A DNA stretch of 64,000 nucleotides from Ovis canadensis (GCF_042477335.2 NC_091251.1:87807501-87871500); one strand, 5' to 3'. Numbered from the stretch's first letter, positions 1-11,153 are shown. Made by a program: numbers and translations. The notes: generated by a model from the sequence alone, not told the origin.

Positions 1-1657
1 CAAAGATGGGCTCAATAAAGGACAGAAATGGTCTGGACCTAACAGAAGCAGAAGATATTAAGAAGAGGTGGCAAGAATACACAGAAGAACTGTACAAAAA
101 AGATCTTCACGACCCAGATAATCATGACGGTGTGATCACTAATCTAGAGCCAGACATCCTAGAATGAAGTCAAGTGGGCCTTAGAAAGCATCACTACAAA
201 CAAAGCTAGTGGAGGTGATGGAATTCCAGTTGAGCTGTTTCAAATCCTGAAAATTGATCCTGTGAAAGTGCTGCACTCAATATGCCAGCAAATTTGGAAA
301 ACTCAGCAGTGGCCACAGGACTGGAAAAGGTCAGTTTTCATTCCAATTCCAAGGAAAGGCAATGTCAAAGAATGCTCAAACTACCGCACAATGGCACTCA
401 TCTCACATGCTAGTAAAGTAATGCTCAAAATTCTCCAAGCCAGGCTTCAGCAATACGTGAACTGTGAACTTCCTGATGTTCAAGCTGGTTTTAGAAAAGG
501 TAGAAGAACCAGAGATCAAATTGCCAACATCCGCTGGATCATGGAAAAAGCAAGAGAGTTCCAGAAAACCATCTATTTCTGCTTTATTGACTATGCCAAA
601 GCCTTTGACTGTGTGGATCACAATAAACTGTGGAAAATTCTGAGAGAGATGGGAATACTAGACCACCTGACCTGCCTCTTGAGAAGTCTGTATGCAGGTC
701 AAGAAGCAACAGTTAGAACTGGACATGGAACAACAGACTGGTTCCAAATAGGAAAAGGAGTACGTCAAGGCTGTATATTGTCACCCTGCTTATTTAACTT
801 CTATGCAGGGTACATCATGAGAAATGGTGGACTGGAAGAAACACAAGCTGGAATCAAGATTGCTGGGAGAAATATCAATAACCTCAGATATGCAGATGAC
901 ACCACCCTTATGGCAGAAAGTGAAGAGGAACTAAAAAGCCTCTTGATGAAAGTTAAAGAGGAGAGTGAAAAAGTTGGCTTAAAGCTCAACATTCAGAAAA
1001 TGAAGATCATGGCATCTGGTCCCATCACTTCATGGGAAATAGATGGGGAAACAGTGGAAAGAGTGTCAGACTTAATTTTTTGGGGCTCCAAAATCACTGC
1101 AGATGGTGATTGCAGCCATGAAATTAAAAGACGCTTACTCCTTGGAAGGAAAGTTATGACCAACCTAGATAGTATATTCAAAAGCAGAGACATTACTTTG
1201 CTTACTAAGGCTATGGTTTTTCCAGTAGTCATATATGGATGTGAGAGTTGGACTGTGAAGAAGGCTGAGCACCGAAGAATTGATGCTTTGAACTGTGGTG
1301 TTGGAGAAGACTCATGGGAGTCCCTTGTACTGCAAGGAGATCCAACCAGTCCATTCTGAAGGAGATCAGCCCTGGGATTTCTTTGGAAGGAATGATGCTG
1401 AAGCTGAAACTCCAGTACTTTGGCCACCTCACGGGAAGAGTTGACTCATTGGAAAAGACTCTGATGCTGGGAGGGATTAGGGGCAGGAGGAGAAGGGGAC
1501 GACAGAGGATGAGATGGCTGGATGGCATCACTGACTCGATGGACGTGAGTCTGAATGAACCCCAGGAGTTGGTGATGGATAGGGAGGCCTGGCGTGCTGT
1601 GATTCATGGGGTCGCAAAGAGTGGACATGACTGAGCAACTGAACTGAACTGAACTGA
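1..1657 (+). mobile_element. BovB (RTE-type) LINE, 3' portion, runs off left edge
   Basis: The element continues beyond base 1 and ends with the typical BovB tail of repeated ctgaa/actga units at 1637-1657. It carries the 3' part of ORF2: the reverse transcriptase and the basic C-terminal region. BovB is an autonomous non-LTR retrotransposon abundant in ruminants and thought to have been acquired horizontally from squamates. This copy is inactive (see the coding relic inside it) but is one of the better preserved copies in the window. No left TSD can be checked because the 5' end is outside. Confidence 0.95.
6..1634 (+). pseudogene. BovB ORF2 reverse transcriptase, frameshifted relic
   Basis: The relic lies in three frames. 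Codons from the ATG at 6 read into a TGA at 165-167, caused by loss of two bases relative to other BovB copies. The central frame 262-1359 (365 codons, opening on GTG, so not a real start) carries RT motif A (FIDYAKAFD, Asp at residue 110) and motif C (YADD, residues 210-213, bases 889-900), so the catalytic aspartates survive. A 15-base in-frame gap near 1206 and a one-base loss near 1286 end this frame. The C-terminal part with its Arg-rich GRRRRGRQR stretch continues in the frame 1314-1634. The protein would nick target DNA and reverse transcribe BovB and SINE RNA; this copy cannot make it intact. Confidence 0.93.
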
Positions 1658-1944
1658 GGCTCAAATAGTTGTTGAAAGTTCAGAAGGTCTTTTCTCCCAA
1701 GTCTAGGTCTTGTGTTCAGTACTCTCATTTGACTCTTGAAAGCTAAGCACTGACTTTCTTTTCCTTGGCATTCTAGCTGTAGCAGCATCACTTTTCCCTA
1801 GCATAGGACATGCCTTGGATAGCACAGAAGGAGAGGACCGTGGAGTGTGCAGAGTTGATGGGCAAAAGGAAGACCTAGTTAATATCTCAAAATATCCTTG
1901 GGCTGCACTGACAATGGACCTGCACTGAGCTCTGTGCCTCAGGC
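1658..1944. other. Unassigned intergenic sequence
   Basis: No recognisable repeat, splice-flanked ORF or RNA gene is seen between the BovB tail and the next MIR. Confidence 0.6.
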
Positions 1945-2080
1945 CCGTGTGATCCTCAGAACTTGATTCTCATTTCCAGATGAAGAGATAAAGGTCAAAG
2001 AGGGGATAGGTAGCTTGTTCCAAGATCCCAGATATAAGTGATGGAGAAAGAATTGAACCTAGGATAATCTAAATATCAAA
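1945..2080 (-). mobile_element. MIR SINE fragment, antisense
   Basis: Reads as a MIR reverse complement: a core like 'catttccagatgaagagat', then a diverged aggtcacacagc-type block ending in 'aattgaacctagg'. Old and highly diverged; boundaries are approximate. Confidence 0.65.
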
Positions 2081-2267
2081 GCCTCTGTTTAAAATCCTAA
2101 CAGTGGTCTCATTAACTTGGTAAACAACTGACTCTTCAGAAAGTTCATTAAAAACAATTCTGATAAAGACTCGCTGCAGGAGATCCTGATCCAGTTGGTC
2201 TGTGATGGGGCCTGGTTGTCTGCATTTTGAACAGTAGGTAAATCTGTAGGTAATTGAGACACACACT

Positions 2268-2446
2268 CTCCCACTTGTTACCTGTGTGGTTTGGGACAAA
2301 TTACTTCACCTCCCACTGCCTCAGTTTCCTCATTTGTTAAATGGGGGTCAATGATATCCCTCCCACTTTTGAGTTGCTGTAGGAATTAGATAAGTTTAAA
2401 GTACAAGCACTAGGAAGAGTGTATGGCACATAATAAATGCCCAATA
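2268..2446 (+). mobile_element. MIR SINE, sense
   Basis: A long MIR match: 'gacaaattacttcacctc', 'cctcagtttcctcatttg', 'taaatggggg', then the 3' part 'atggcacataataaatgc'. This ancient tRNA-derived, L2-mobilised SINE lacks clear TSDs here. Confidence 0.88.
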
Positions 2447-2762
2447 AGCTTTAAAAATGATTACTTTTGCTGTCTCTTAGCAGCAACTTACTTACAAAAC
2501 ATTTTTTAGAAGCTCTGCTTCCTGGACAGATTACATAAAAGAATAATTGCCTGCATTTACATAGATTTTTAATAGTCTGTGTCTCAGGCAGTGATTTTCT
2601 TTTTTCTTTTTTTTTTTTAGCCTCTTTTCCCAAATCTTGGCTTATGCCAAATTTGGATCCCATGGTCTCCTGCCATCCCAACCATCTGGAGACCATATTT
2701 TGAAAATAAGTTGAAATTAAGCCACAAATGTAATGACGGCGGCAGGTCAAAAAGAACTAGAT

Positions 2763-2930
2763 CTATGATTCTCAACCTCGGTTGTAACTTAGAAATACAG
2801 AAAAGAGCTTAAAACAATGCCCAAGTCATATCCAAGATCAATTCATATCAGACTCTTTGGGAACAGGGCCCAGCCATCAGCATATTTTTATCTCCAAGTG
2901 ATCTAATGTGTGCCCATTGTACCCCAACTC
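2763..2930 (+). mobile_element. MER5-like hAT-Charlie nonautonomous element
   Basis: Begins 'tatgattctcaacctcggt', close to the MER5 terminus, and contains internal blocks like 'aacagggcccagccatcag' and 'ccaagtgatctaatgtg'. A second MER5-type segment ('gggtgggacccagtagtc') follows to about 2990. Terminal repeats are eroded. Confidence 0.65.
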
Positions 2931-3144
2931 TAGCTCTACTAAATAGAAATTCTAAGGGTGGGACCCAGTAGTCTGTGTTCAAACAAGCCTTCCTTAAACC
3001 TCAGGACGTTTGATGTGAACTATTTCATTGTTCTCCCCATGTCCAGATCTCTGTTTTTGCTTCTCTTCCCAGTAGGGTGTGACGTAAAAGCAAGACAGAA
3101 GATACATTAACTCAGTTCCCTTAAGAAGGTGTAAGCAGGTCAGT

Positions 3145-3355
3145 TTTTGTTTAGTCACTAAGTCATGTCCAACTCTTTAAGACCTGATGGACTGTAGCCT
3201 GCGAGGCTCCTCTGTCCATGGGATTTCCCAGACAAGAATACTGGAGTGGGTTGCCATTTCCTTCTCCAGGGGATCTTTCCGACCCAGGGATTGAACCCAC
3301 GTCTACTGCATTGGCAGGCAGATTCCTTACCGCTGAGCCACCAGGGAAGCCTAGA
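3145..3355 (-). mobile_element. Bov-tA SINE, antisense, with TSD
   Basis: A complete tRNA-Glu-derived bovine SINE in reverse orientation. Its tRNA-like head (reverse complement 'gccaccagggaagcc') is at the right end and its BovB-derived tail at the left. It is flanked by the 9-bp direct repeat caggtcagt (3136-3144 and 3356-3364), marking retrotransposition. Confidence 0.93.
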
Positions 3356-3364
3356 CAGGTCAGT

Positions 3365-4143
3365 ACTGTTTATCCAATTGATATTTATTCTAGCCAGACC
3401 TGCCCTAGTCTAGGGGAATGAGGATCTTGCAGCCTAAATGCCTGCATCCCAAGGGACTCGTGATCCAATTAACAGAGGTTGCACTTCCTCAGAATGGAGA
3501 CCACGTCAATATTTGTCTAAAACTCTCCTTTTCTCCAATTCTATCTCTGCCCTGGAAGCTTCACGGAGACCAATAACACATAAACAAGTTCCAAACCAAC
3601 CCATCTGCTTCACATTTCCTGCAGAATGCTAAAACGAGTCTTTTAGTGTTGCTTAAAATACGTCCCTCTCCTCCTGCCCTGCCCCCCACCAGGGTGTTTG
3701 CTCTGTGTCCTCAGACCACCTCAGCCCCTGCCTCCTCCTCCACCTAGGCCCCTTCTGCACAGACTTGGCTTTACACAGTGCTCACAGTTATTCCTGGCAT
3801 TAGCTTTTTTGGCTTAGGGCACAGCCAATGATATCTTTTTCTTCTTCTGTTTGAAGCACTGTCTTCGGTCTCCTCATTTGTCCCTTTCTCCTCTGGCAAG
3901 TGCAATGCTATGACATTTGAAAGTGGCCTGGTTCCCTGGAGTCTGGTAAATGGCCTGCTGCTAGAATTAGCGTGACAGAACCGTGAGCAGAAGCGTAGAG
4001 CTGAGCTAACAGGACCTGCTCTCCTGGGGCGCAGACACTCCTCTTGGGACTTCCACAGCACACTTGCGAGGTTGGAGTGCCAGGGCGCTGGGAGGTGGTA
4101 CCTGGAGTAAGTCTGAAATTCCTTCCTAAATTTGAACAGTGGC
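3365..4143. other. Unassigned intergenic sequence with a C/T-rich patch
   Basis: About 780 bases without a clear repeat. 3655-3760 is pyrimidine-rich (ctcctcctgccctgcccccc). No splice-flanked ORF is evident. Confidence 0.5.
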
Positions 4144-4153
4144 TCCATGTGAC

Positions 4154-4355
4154 TTCCCTGGTGGCTCAGATGGTAAAGAATCTGCCTGTAATGCAGAAGA
4201 CCTATGTTCGATCCCTGGGTTGGGAAGATCCCTTGGAGAAGGGAATGACAGCCCACTCTAGGATAATTGCCTGGAGAACTCCATGGGCAGAGGAGTCTGG
4301 TGGCTACAGTCCAGGATATTGCAAAGAGTCGAACACAGCTGAGCAACTAACACTT
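4154..4355 (+). mobile_element. Bov-tA SINE, sense, with TSD
   Basis: Head 'ttccctggtggctcagatgg', middle 'gttcgatccctgggttggg', tail 'gagcaactaacac'. Flanked by the 10-bp repeat tccatgtgac (4144-4153 and 4356-4365). A long antisense reading frame across here (4346 down to 3771) starts inside this SINE and is not a gene. Confidence 0.94.
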
Positions 4356-5929
4356 TCCATGTGACCTCAAACCACTTGTGGCTTTGCACTGCTCTAGCTT
4401 AAGTAGAGACCTTTGCCATCAATTAATTATAGTGAGGCCCTATTAAGTTGCAAGGTACAGGCATACCTCATTTTATCGAACTCTGCTTTATTTCTCTTCC
4501 AAGATATTGCCTTTTTTGTTTTTTAAACCAGCTGAAGGTTTGTGGCAACCCTGTGTCCAGCAAGTCTATGAGTGCCATTTTCCCAACAGCATTTGCCTAC
4601 TTCATGTCTGTGTCACATTTTGATAATTCTTGTGATATTTCAAACTTTTTAATTATTATTATATTTGTCTTGTGATCTATGGTCTTTGATGTTATTACTA
4701 CCATTGTTTTGGGGAGCCATGAACCATGTCCATGTAAGATGGTGAACTTATTTGAAAAATGTTGTGTGTGTTGTGACTACTCTGCTGACCAGCTGTTCTC
4801 ATCTTGCTCCTTCTCCTTGGGCTTTCCTATTCCCTGAGACATGTCAGTATTGAAATTAGGCCAATCAGGAACCCTACAGTGACATCCAAGTGTTCAAGTG
4901 ACAGGGAGAGTCATATGTCTCTCACTTTAAATCAAAGCTGGAATAGATTAAGCTTAGTGAGGACACATGTCAAAAGCCGAGATAGGCCTAAAGCTAGGAC
5001 TCTTGCATCAGTTAGTCAAGCTGTGAATGGGGAAAAACTTTTCTTGTGGGAAATGAAAAGCACTACTCCAGGAGACACAAAAGCAAAACAGCCTTATTGC
5101 TGATATAGAGAAAGTTCTGGCGATCTGGATAGAAGATAGAACCAGTCACAGTATTTCCTTAAGCCAAAACCTAATCCAGAACAAGGCCCTAATGCTCTTC
5201 AATTCTAGGAAGGATGAGAGAAGTAAGGAGAATGCAGAAGGAAAGTTTGAAGCTAGCAGAGGTTGATTCATGAAGTTTAAGGAAAGAAGCTGTTACCATA
5301 GCATAAAAGTGCAAAGTGAAGCAGCAAGTGCTGATGTAGAAGTTGCAGCAAGTTATCCAGGAGATCTAGCTAAGATAATTAATGAGGGTGGCAACACTAA
5401 AACACTAAAGATTTTCAGTGTAGACAAAACAGCCTTATCTTGCAAGAAGATGCCATTCAGCACTTTGGTATTAATAGCTAGAGAGGAGAAGTCAATATCT
5501 GGCTTCAAAGCTTCAAAGGACAGTCTGACTCTTTTTATGAGGGATAATGCAACTGGTGACTTTGAGTTGAAGCCGATGCTCATTTACCATTCTGAAAATC
5601 TTAGGGTCCTTAAGAACTATGCTCAATCTACTCTGCCTGTGCTCTATAAATTAAACTTCAGAGCTTGGATGACAGCACATCTGCTTTACAATGTGGTTTA
5701 CTAAATATTTAAGCCCACTGTTGAGATCCATTGCTCAGAAAAAAGACCCCTTTTAGAATATTACTGCTCACAGACAAAGAACCTGATCATCCAAGAGCTC
5801 TGATGGAGATGTACAAGATGAAGGTTGTTTTCACAACTGTTAACACAACATCCATTCTGTAGTCGGTGGGTCAAGGAGTCATTTTGACTTTCAAGGCTTA
5901 TTATTTCAGAAATACATTACATAAAGCTA

Positions 5930-6810
5930 TATTTAACTTATATGCAGAGTACATCATGGGAAACGCAGGGCTGGAAGAAGCACGAGCTGGAATCAAGATT
6001 GCTGGGAGAAATATCAATAACCTCAGATATGCAGATGACACCACCCTTATGGCAGAAAGTGAAGAAGAACTAAAAAGCCTCTTGATGAAAGTGAAAGAAG
6101 AGAGTGAAAAAGTTGGCTCAAAGCTCAACATTTAGAAAATGAAGATCATGGCATCTGGTCCCATCACTTCATGGGAAATAGATGGGGAAACAGTGGAAAG
6201 AGTGTCAGACTTAATTTTTTGGGGCTCCAAAATCACTGCAGATGGTGATTGCAGCCATGAAATTAACAGACGCTTACTCCTTGGAAGAAAAGTTATGACC
6301 AACCTAGACAGCATATTAAAAAGCAGAGACATTACTTTGCCAACTAAGGTCCGTCTAGTCAAGGCTATGGTTTTTCCAGTAGTCATGTATGGATGTGAGA
6401 ATTGGACTGAAGAAAGCTGAGAGCCGAAGAATTGATGCTTTTGAACTGTGATGTTGGAGAAGACTCTTGAGAGTCCCTTGGACTGCAAGGAGATCCAACC
6501 AGTCCATTCTAAAGGAGATCAGTCCTGGGTGCTCATTGGAAGGACTGATGCTAAAGCTGAAACTCCAATACTTTGGCCACCTCATGCAAAGATCTGACTC
6601 ATTGGAAAAGACTCTGATGCTGGGAGGGATTGGGGGCAGGAAGAGAAGGGGACGACAGAGGATGAGATGGCTGGATGGCATCACTGACTCGATGGATATG
6701 GGTTTGAATGAACTTCGGGAGTTGGTGATGGACAGGGAGGCCTGGTGTGCTGCGATCATGTGGTCGCAAAGAGTCGGACACGACTGAGCGACTGAACTGA
6801 ACTGAACTGA
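5930..6810 (+). mobile_element. BovB LINE, 5'-truncated, inside Tigger1
   Basis: Begins within ORF2 at 'atttaacttatatgcagag' and ends with the actgaactga tail at 6810. Tigger1 sequence resumes at 'tagttgatatagac', which joins to 'aaagctata' on the left, leaving a microhomology or TSD of only about 2-3 bases (ta). RT motif YADD is at 6028-6039. Coding pieces are 5930-6135 (stop TAG in place of a Gln codon), 6139-6420 and 6467-6787. Confidence 0.93.
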
Positions 6811-6840
6811 TAGTTGATATAGACAGTAATTCCTCTAATG

Positions 6841-7034
6841 CAGGGGTCCACAACCTCCTGGCCATTGATCAGTATATCCTATCAGATCAGCAAGAGCATT
6901 AGATTATAAATAAAATGCAAAAAAAAAAATGTAATGTACTTGAATCATCCCCAAACCACCCCCTACCTGCATACCGTGGAAAAATTGTCTTCCATGAAAT
7001 TGATTCTTGGTGCCAAAAAGGTTGGGGACCATTG
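6841..7034. mobile_element. Small nonautonomous hAT-like element with perfect 8-bp TSD
   Basis: Runs from CAGGGGTCCACAACC to GGTTGGGGACCATTG, imperfect terminal inverted repeats, and is bounded by the exact 8-bp duplication ctctaatg (6833-6840 and 7035-7042). An 8-bp TSD is the hallmark of hAT transposons. Removing element plus one TSD restores colinear Tigger1 sequence, so it jumped in after Tigger1 fixed. It has no coding capacity (194 bp) and contains a poly-A run at 6919-6929. The exact family name is not certain. Confidence 0.88.
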
Positions 7035-7935
7035 CTCTAATGGATCTGGGCAAAGTAAATTGAAACCGTTCTGTAAAGGATTCACCATTCTAGAGGCCAT
7101 TAAGAAAATTCATGATTCATGAGACGAGGTCAAAATGTCAATATTAACAAGAGTTTGGAAGAAATTGATTCTAACCCTCAAGGAAGATTTTTGAGGGATT
7201 CGGTACTTCAGTAGGGGAAGCTACTGCAAACACGGTGGAAATAGCAAGAGAACTAGAATTGGAAGTGGGGCCTGAATATGTGGCTGAATTGCTGCAATTT
7301 CAAAACAGAACTTGAATGGATTAGGAATTGTTTCTCATGGATGAGCAAAGAAAGTGGTTTCTTGAAATGGAATCTACTCCTGGTGAAGATGCTATAAGGA
7401 TTGTTGAAATGACAACGATGGATTTAGAATATTACATAAACTTAGTTGATAGAGCAGGGACAGAATTTGAGAAGACTGACTCAAATTTTCTGAAAGAAGT
7501 TCTACTGTGGGTAAGATGCTATCAAACAGTGTTACGTGCTACAAAGAAATTATTCATCAAAGAAAGATCCAATCTATGTGGCAAAGTTCACTGTTGCATT
7601 ATATTACGAAATTATCACAGCTACCCTAATCTTCAGTGACCACTGCTCTGATCAGTCAACAGCTGGCAACATGGAGATAAAATCCTTCACCAGCAAAATG
7701 ATTGCAACTCACTAAAGTTTCAGATGATGGTTAGCATTTTTTTTCAATAAAAAGTTTTAAAATTAAAGTACAGTACATTGTTTTCTTAAGACATCATGCT
7801 ATTGTACACTTTATAGGCTATGGTATAGTGTAAACATAACTTTTATATGCACTGGGGAACCAAAAAAAAATGTGTGTCTTACTTTATTGCAGTGGTCTGG
7901 AACCAAACCCACAATATCTCCAAGGTATGCCTGTA

Positions 7936-8371
7936 CTATTAGAATTTGAACAAACTTGGAAAGACCAATTCCAAGGGAAATTGTGGAGTAGGAACAGTGC
8001 TCCTATATTCTCTTTTTAATTTCAGAGAAATGCTGCTTCCCTTCTTTTCCTCAAGGACTTAATTTGAACCCTATTTTAAGAGCAGAATCCAAAGTCCCAT
8101 ACCCTCTCCTAAATGTGCCGTCTTGTCCCATACTTCATCTTCTCACCATCCTGCCAAGACCAGGTTAGATAAAATGATAACAACTGATAATATCCTAATA
8201 TATCTTTTCAACAGCATAAACTTTAGAATGCCTTCTTTGTACCAGACATTGTGCTTCAAGAGGCAGCTCTGTCCCTTAAGAAGCCTGAAGAGACAAGTTG
8301 TGTGGACATGCAAAGATAATAGCTTCAGACCATGCCAAGTGAACCAGATAACAAAGGTTAACGGGTGATGC
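7936..8371. other. Unassigned sequence between Tigger1 and L2
   Basis: No firm repeat call. 8225-8260 ('gccttctttgtaccagac') resembles an eroded antisense L2 3' end. Confidence 0.45.
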
Positions 8372-9130
8372 TATTATTCAATAAATATATACTGAGTGCT
8401 TATTACATGCTATGTTACATGTTACCAGTAAGAGGGGGAATAGATAAAATCACTGGCTTCATGGATCTTAGGTTCTAATAAGACAAGACAGAGTGTTAAT
8501 AAATAAATATGTAATACATCAACTTGTGACAAGTACTTGAAGGAAAATGAAGCAGAGTAAGGTGAATTTTTTAGATAAAATGTCAGGGAACACCTCTCAG
8601 ATAAGGAGGCATTTGACTCAAACCCTGAAGAAAGAGGGAAAGCAAGTCATCAGGATATCTGGAAGAATTTTCCAAGCAAGCTGAGTAGTAAGCGCAAAGG
8701 CCCCGAGGCGGGAATGTGCTTGGTGGTTCTGAGAAGGACAAGTAAGCCAGGGTGGTTGAAGGGCTGTAGGCGAGAGGGCAGGATGGAAGGTTAGAGAAGT
8801 GATAGGTTAGATCACCAGTGTTCTAGAGGCTGTGGGGAGAATTTGGATTTTGTCCTGAAGCTGTTAGAGGGGTTTGAGCAGAGCAATGATGACCTGCTCA
8901 CTCGGTGTGAGGGTAGATGTAGGCGTGCACGAGGAGGAGCAATGATACAATGATGGTGGCTTGATGCAATGATGGTAGCTTGGACTGAAGTGATAACACT
9001 GGGATTGATGATATGAAGTTTAATTCTGAGTATATTTTAAAGGCAGACAAAATGCTAAGGTATGTGTTCACAAGCAGAGAAATTAGGAATGATGTCAAAG
9101 TTTCTGGCCTGAACTCAAGGTTTTTACACT
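8372..9130 (-). mobile_element. L2 LINE 3' region, antisense
   Basis: Starts with the reverse complement of the L2 3' end ('attcaataaatatatactg', 'gagtgcttattacatgcta') and continues into ORF2 in reverse: 'cagataaggaggcatttg', 'gcgcaaaggccccgaggcg', 'ggtttgagcagagcaatg', ending near 'gtttctggcctgaactcaa' at about 9125. Ancient and inactive. Confidence 0.85.
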
Positions 9131-9884
9131 TACCGGAGAGTGTGGCTACATCTGTCTCAGGTAATCAGAGAAAGACTGATGAAGGATCTAAGATTTGAGC
9201 TGCACTTTGAAAAACGAGTATGGTTTTGGGGCTTGTAAAAACTCTCAGTGGCTTATTCTGAGACCATTTTGTCTTCCTAGACCCCATCTCCCCACCTCAA
9301 ACCCACTCCTGTGATAAATTTTAGCACCACAACTACAGGAGTCAAGGGGCTCACCCTTGTCTCACGGTGCTCCGTGGCTCCTGGGTCAATCATGGAGATT
9401 CCTTGCTCTTGCCAGTACCTGGCTTAGAAATGGGCTGATTCAGGAATGGGCATGCACTGCAATTCTGGACAACAGAACAGAAAAAGGAACTCTGAAGCGG
9501 GGACTTCTGGGAAATTTTCTGAGTCTGAGATGCTCTGGATTTGAGATCTGTGTAAAGACATGGTACTCAAGCTGCTGTTGTCATCTTGCTGACGTGAAGT
9601 GGGAAGCGGAGGTCAACAGTGCACCAGTTGAGAGTGGCAGAGGGAAAGGGTGGAAAAAGATGGCTTTTTTGAGGACATTGTTGAGTCACTGAGTTCCCCA
9701 ACCTTAGAAATACACCATTTCTGGACTTCTTATGTGAGACTAAAAAAAACAAACCCTCCTTATCATCAAATGCTTTTGATTTGGGTAGTTTGTGCCTGAA
9801 GCAGAAAGTATATCACTTTAGATAAGCAATAGATAGTAAGGCATAGCAAAAGCAAAGACACTTAAAGAGTAGGTGTAATAACTT
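9131..9884. other. Unassigned intergenic sequence
   Basis: No repeat or gene recognised between two antisense L2 pieces. A reading frame at 9357-9692 has no recognisable protein features. Confidence 0.5.
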
Positions 9885-10580
9885 GGCATTCATTCATAGA
9901 CTCGTTCAAATATTTGTGGAGCCCCTACTATGCGCCAGACGCTGGTCTAAGATGTAGGATGCTACAGCAGACAGGATCCCTTTTCTCACGGAGTTTATTA
10001 CTTGGTGGAGGAAAGACAAGCGGTAACAGGAAATACAATAATTTCAGGAAGCTGTAAGTATGATGAAGGGAATAAAATACACTGACATGCTAGAAAGGGA
10101 CTAGACAGGCTTCCTGAGGTTACTATGTGTCAGTTGCTCAGTCGTGTCTGACTCTTTGTGACCCCATGGACTGTAGCCCACCAAGCTTCTCGGTCCATGG
10201 GATTCTCCAGGTAAGAATACTTGAGTGGGTTTCCTTCTCTAGGGGATCTTCCCGACCCAGGGATAGAATTTGGGTCTCCTGAATTGCAGAAGGATGCTTT
10301 ACTGTCTGAGCTATTAGGGAAGCCCTTCCTGAGGCTGGGAATGATATTAAATACATTCAGGAGACTGAAAGAAGTCATGTTTACAGAGTGAAAGGACCCT
10401 GGCGTGGCTAGAGCCTAGGAGAGAGAGGAGAGGAAGAGACAAGAGAGGGAAGCAAGGCCAGGTCCTCTGGGCTTTGGGGCTGAGGCAGGCATGTAGATTT
10501 TATTCTAAGTCAGAAGGGAAGTAACTGGAGGATATTTAGTAGGGGTGTGATATGACCTCTTTACCTTTGTAGATCTGCCT
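9885..10580 (-). mobile_element. L2 LINE fragment, antisense, split by a SINE
   Basis: Antisense L2: 'gttcaaatatttgtggagc', 'ctatgcgccagacgctggt', and on the far side of the inserted SINE 'gattttattctaagtcaga' and 'gtgatatgacctctttac'. Same orientation as the L2 at 8372-9130 but starting again from the 3' end, so it is a separate copy. Confidence 0.78.
10120..10324 (-). mobile_element. Bov-tA SINE, antisense, inside L2
   Basis: Reverse-complement Bov-tA, with its tRNA-like head ending 'gctattagggaagcc'. TSD cttcctgagg at 10110-10119 and 10325-10334. Frames crossing it (10130-10378 and 10138-10356, minus) are SINE translation. Confidence 0.94.
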
Positions 10581-10849
10581 GGTGACATCATGGATGGACC
10601 CAGGTGGAGGGATGTGGGAGACAGAGAGGTATAAACCTGGGAGAGCCGTCACTGTCAAGTAGCTTCTTTCCATTTCAACAACCCAACCCAACATTGTGAC
10701 TCATTTGAGAATTTCAGGTAAGGGAGCAATGGCCTTGGGGCAATAATTATAGTAGAGGCCCTTTTGTCTGCTGGGCCATCCACTTGGCCTTCTTCCTAAA
10801 GAACAAATCAGCCTTGCCACAACACTAGATAGAAAGAAAGAAGAAATAA

Positions 10850-11031
10850 AGTGAAGTCAGTCGAATTTGACTCTTTGCAGCCCCATGGACTATAGCCCAC
10901 TAGGCTCCAGGCAAGAGTACTGCAGTGGGTTGCCATTTCCTTCTCCAGGGGATCTTCCTGACCCAGGGATCTTACCCAGGTCTCCCACATTGCAGGCAGA
11001 TTCTTTACCATCTGAGCCACCAGGGAAGCCC
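10850..11031 (-). mobile_element. Bov-tA SINE, antisense, with internal deletion
   Basis: Reads from 'gtgaagtcagtcgaatttg' to 'gccaccagggaagcc'. The block between 'actaggctcc' and 'aggcaagagtac' lacks the roughly 20 bases (tctgtccatgggattt region) present in other copies here. Confidence 0.9.
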
Positions 11032-11153
11032 ATATCAATACCCATAACAGTGTTGATTAGAAATAGAGGTGATTACCTATTTAAAATAAATAACACATGA
11101 ACCGCATAGGTAGTTTAACATTTTTTAGAAACCACATTTAAAAAGTAAAAGAA

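Larger units (their letters stand above)
4879..7640 (+). pseudogene. Tigger1 pogo-type transposase relic, split by insertions
   Basis: The N-terminal CENP-B/psq-like DNA-binding region begins at 4879, where the ATG has become GTG, and reads SKCSSDRESHMSLTLNQ. The DDE core is in the 5270-5704 frame: motif VDKTA (Asp at residue 52, 5423-5425) keeps the first Asp, and TDKEPDHP near 5773 keeps the second. A frameshift near 5690 separates them. The third acidic position is lost: a TAG stands at 5860-5862 and the usual Asp codon is GGT (Gly) at 5869-5871. A BovB and a hAT element then interrupt the gene. Downstream pieces are 7043-7122 (GSGQSKLKPFCKGFTILE) and 7328-7639 ([18 protein letters not shown]). 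The intact enzyme would cut and paste Tigger DNA. Confidence 0.92.
4458..7933 (+). mobile_element. Tigger1 (pogo/Tc1-mariner) DNA transposon, near full length, with two nested insertions
   Basis: Starts with CAGGCATACCTCATTTTA at 4458 and ends with its inverted counterpart GGTATGCCTG at 7933, flanked by TA at 4456-4457 and 7934-7935, the target duplication of this superfamily. Subtracting the BovB (5930-6810) and the hAT insert plus one TSD (6841-7042) leaves about 2.4 kb, the known size of Tigger1. The transposase gene is preserved along its length but dead. The family was active in early placental mammals, so it predates both insertions. Confidence 0.95.

Noticed and set aside
3771..4346. 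191-codon minus-strand frame
   Set aside because: Its start and first third are antisense Bov-tA sequence; the rest has no recognisable domain or exon signals.
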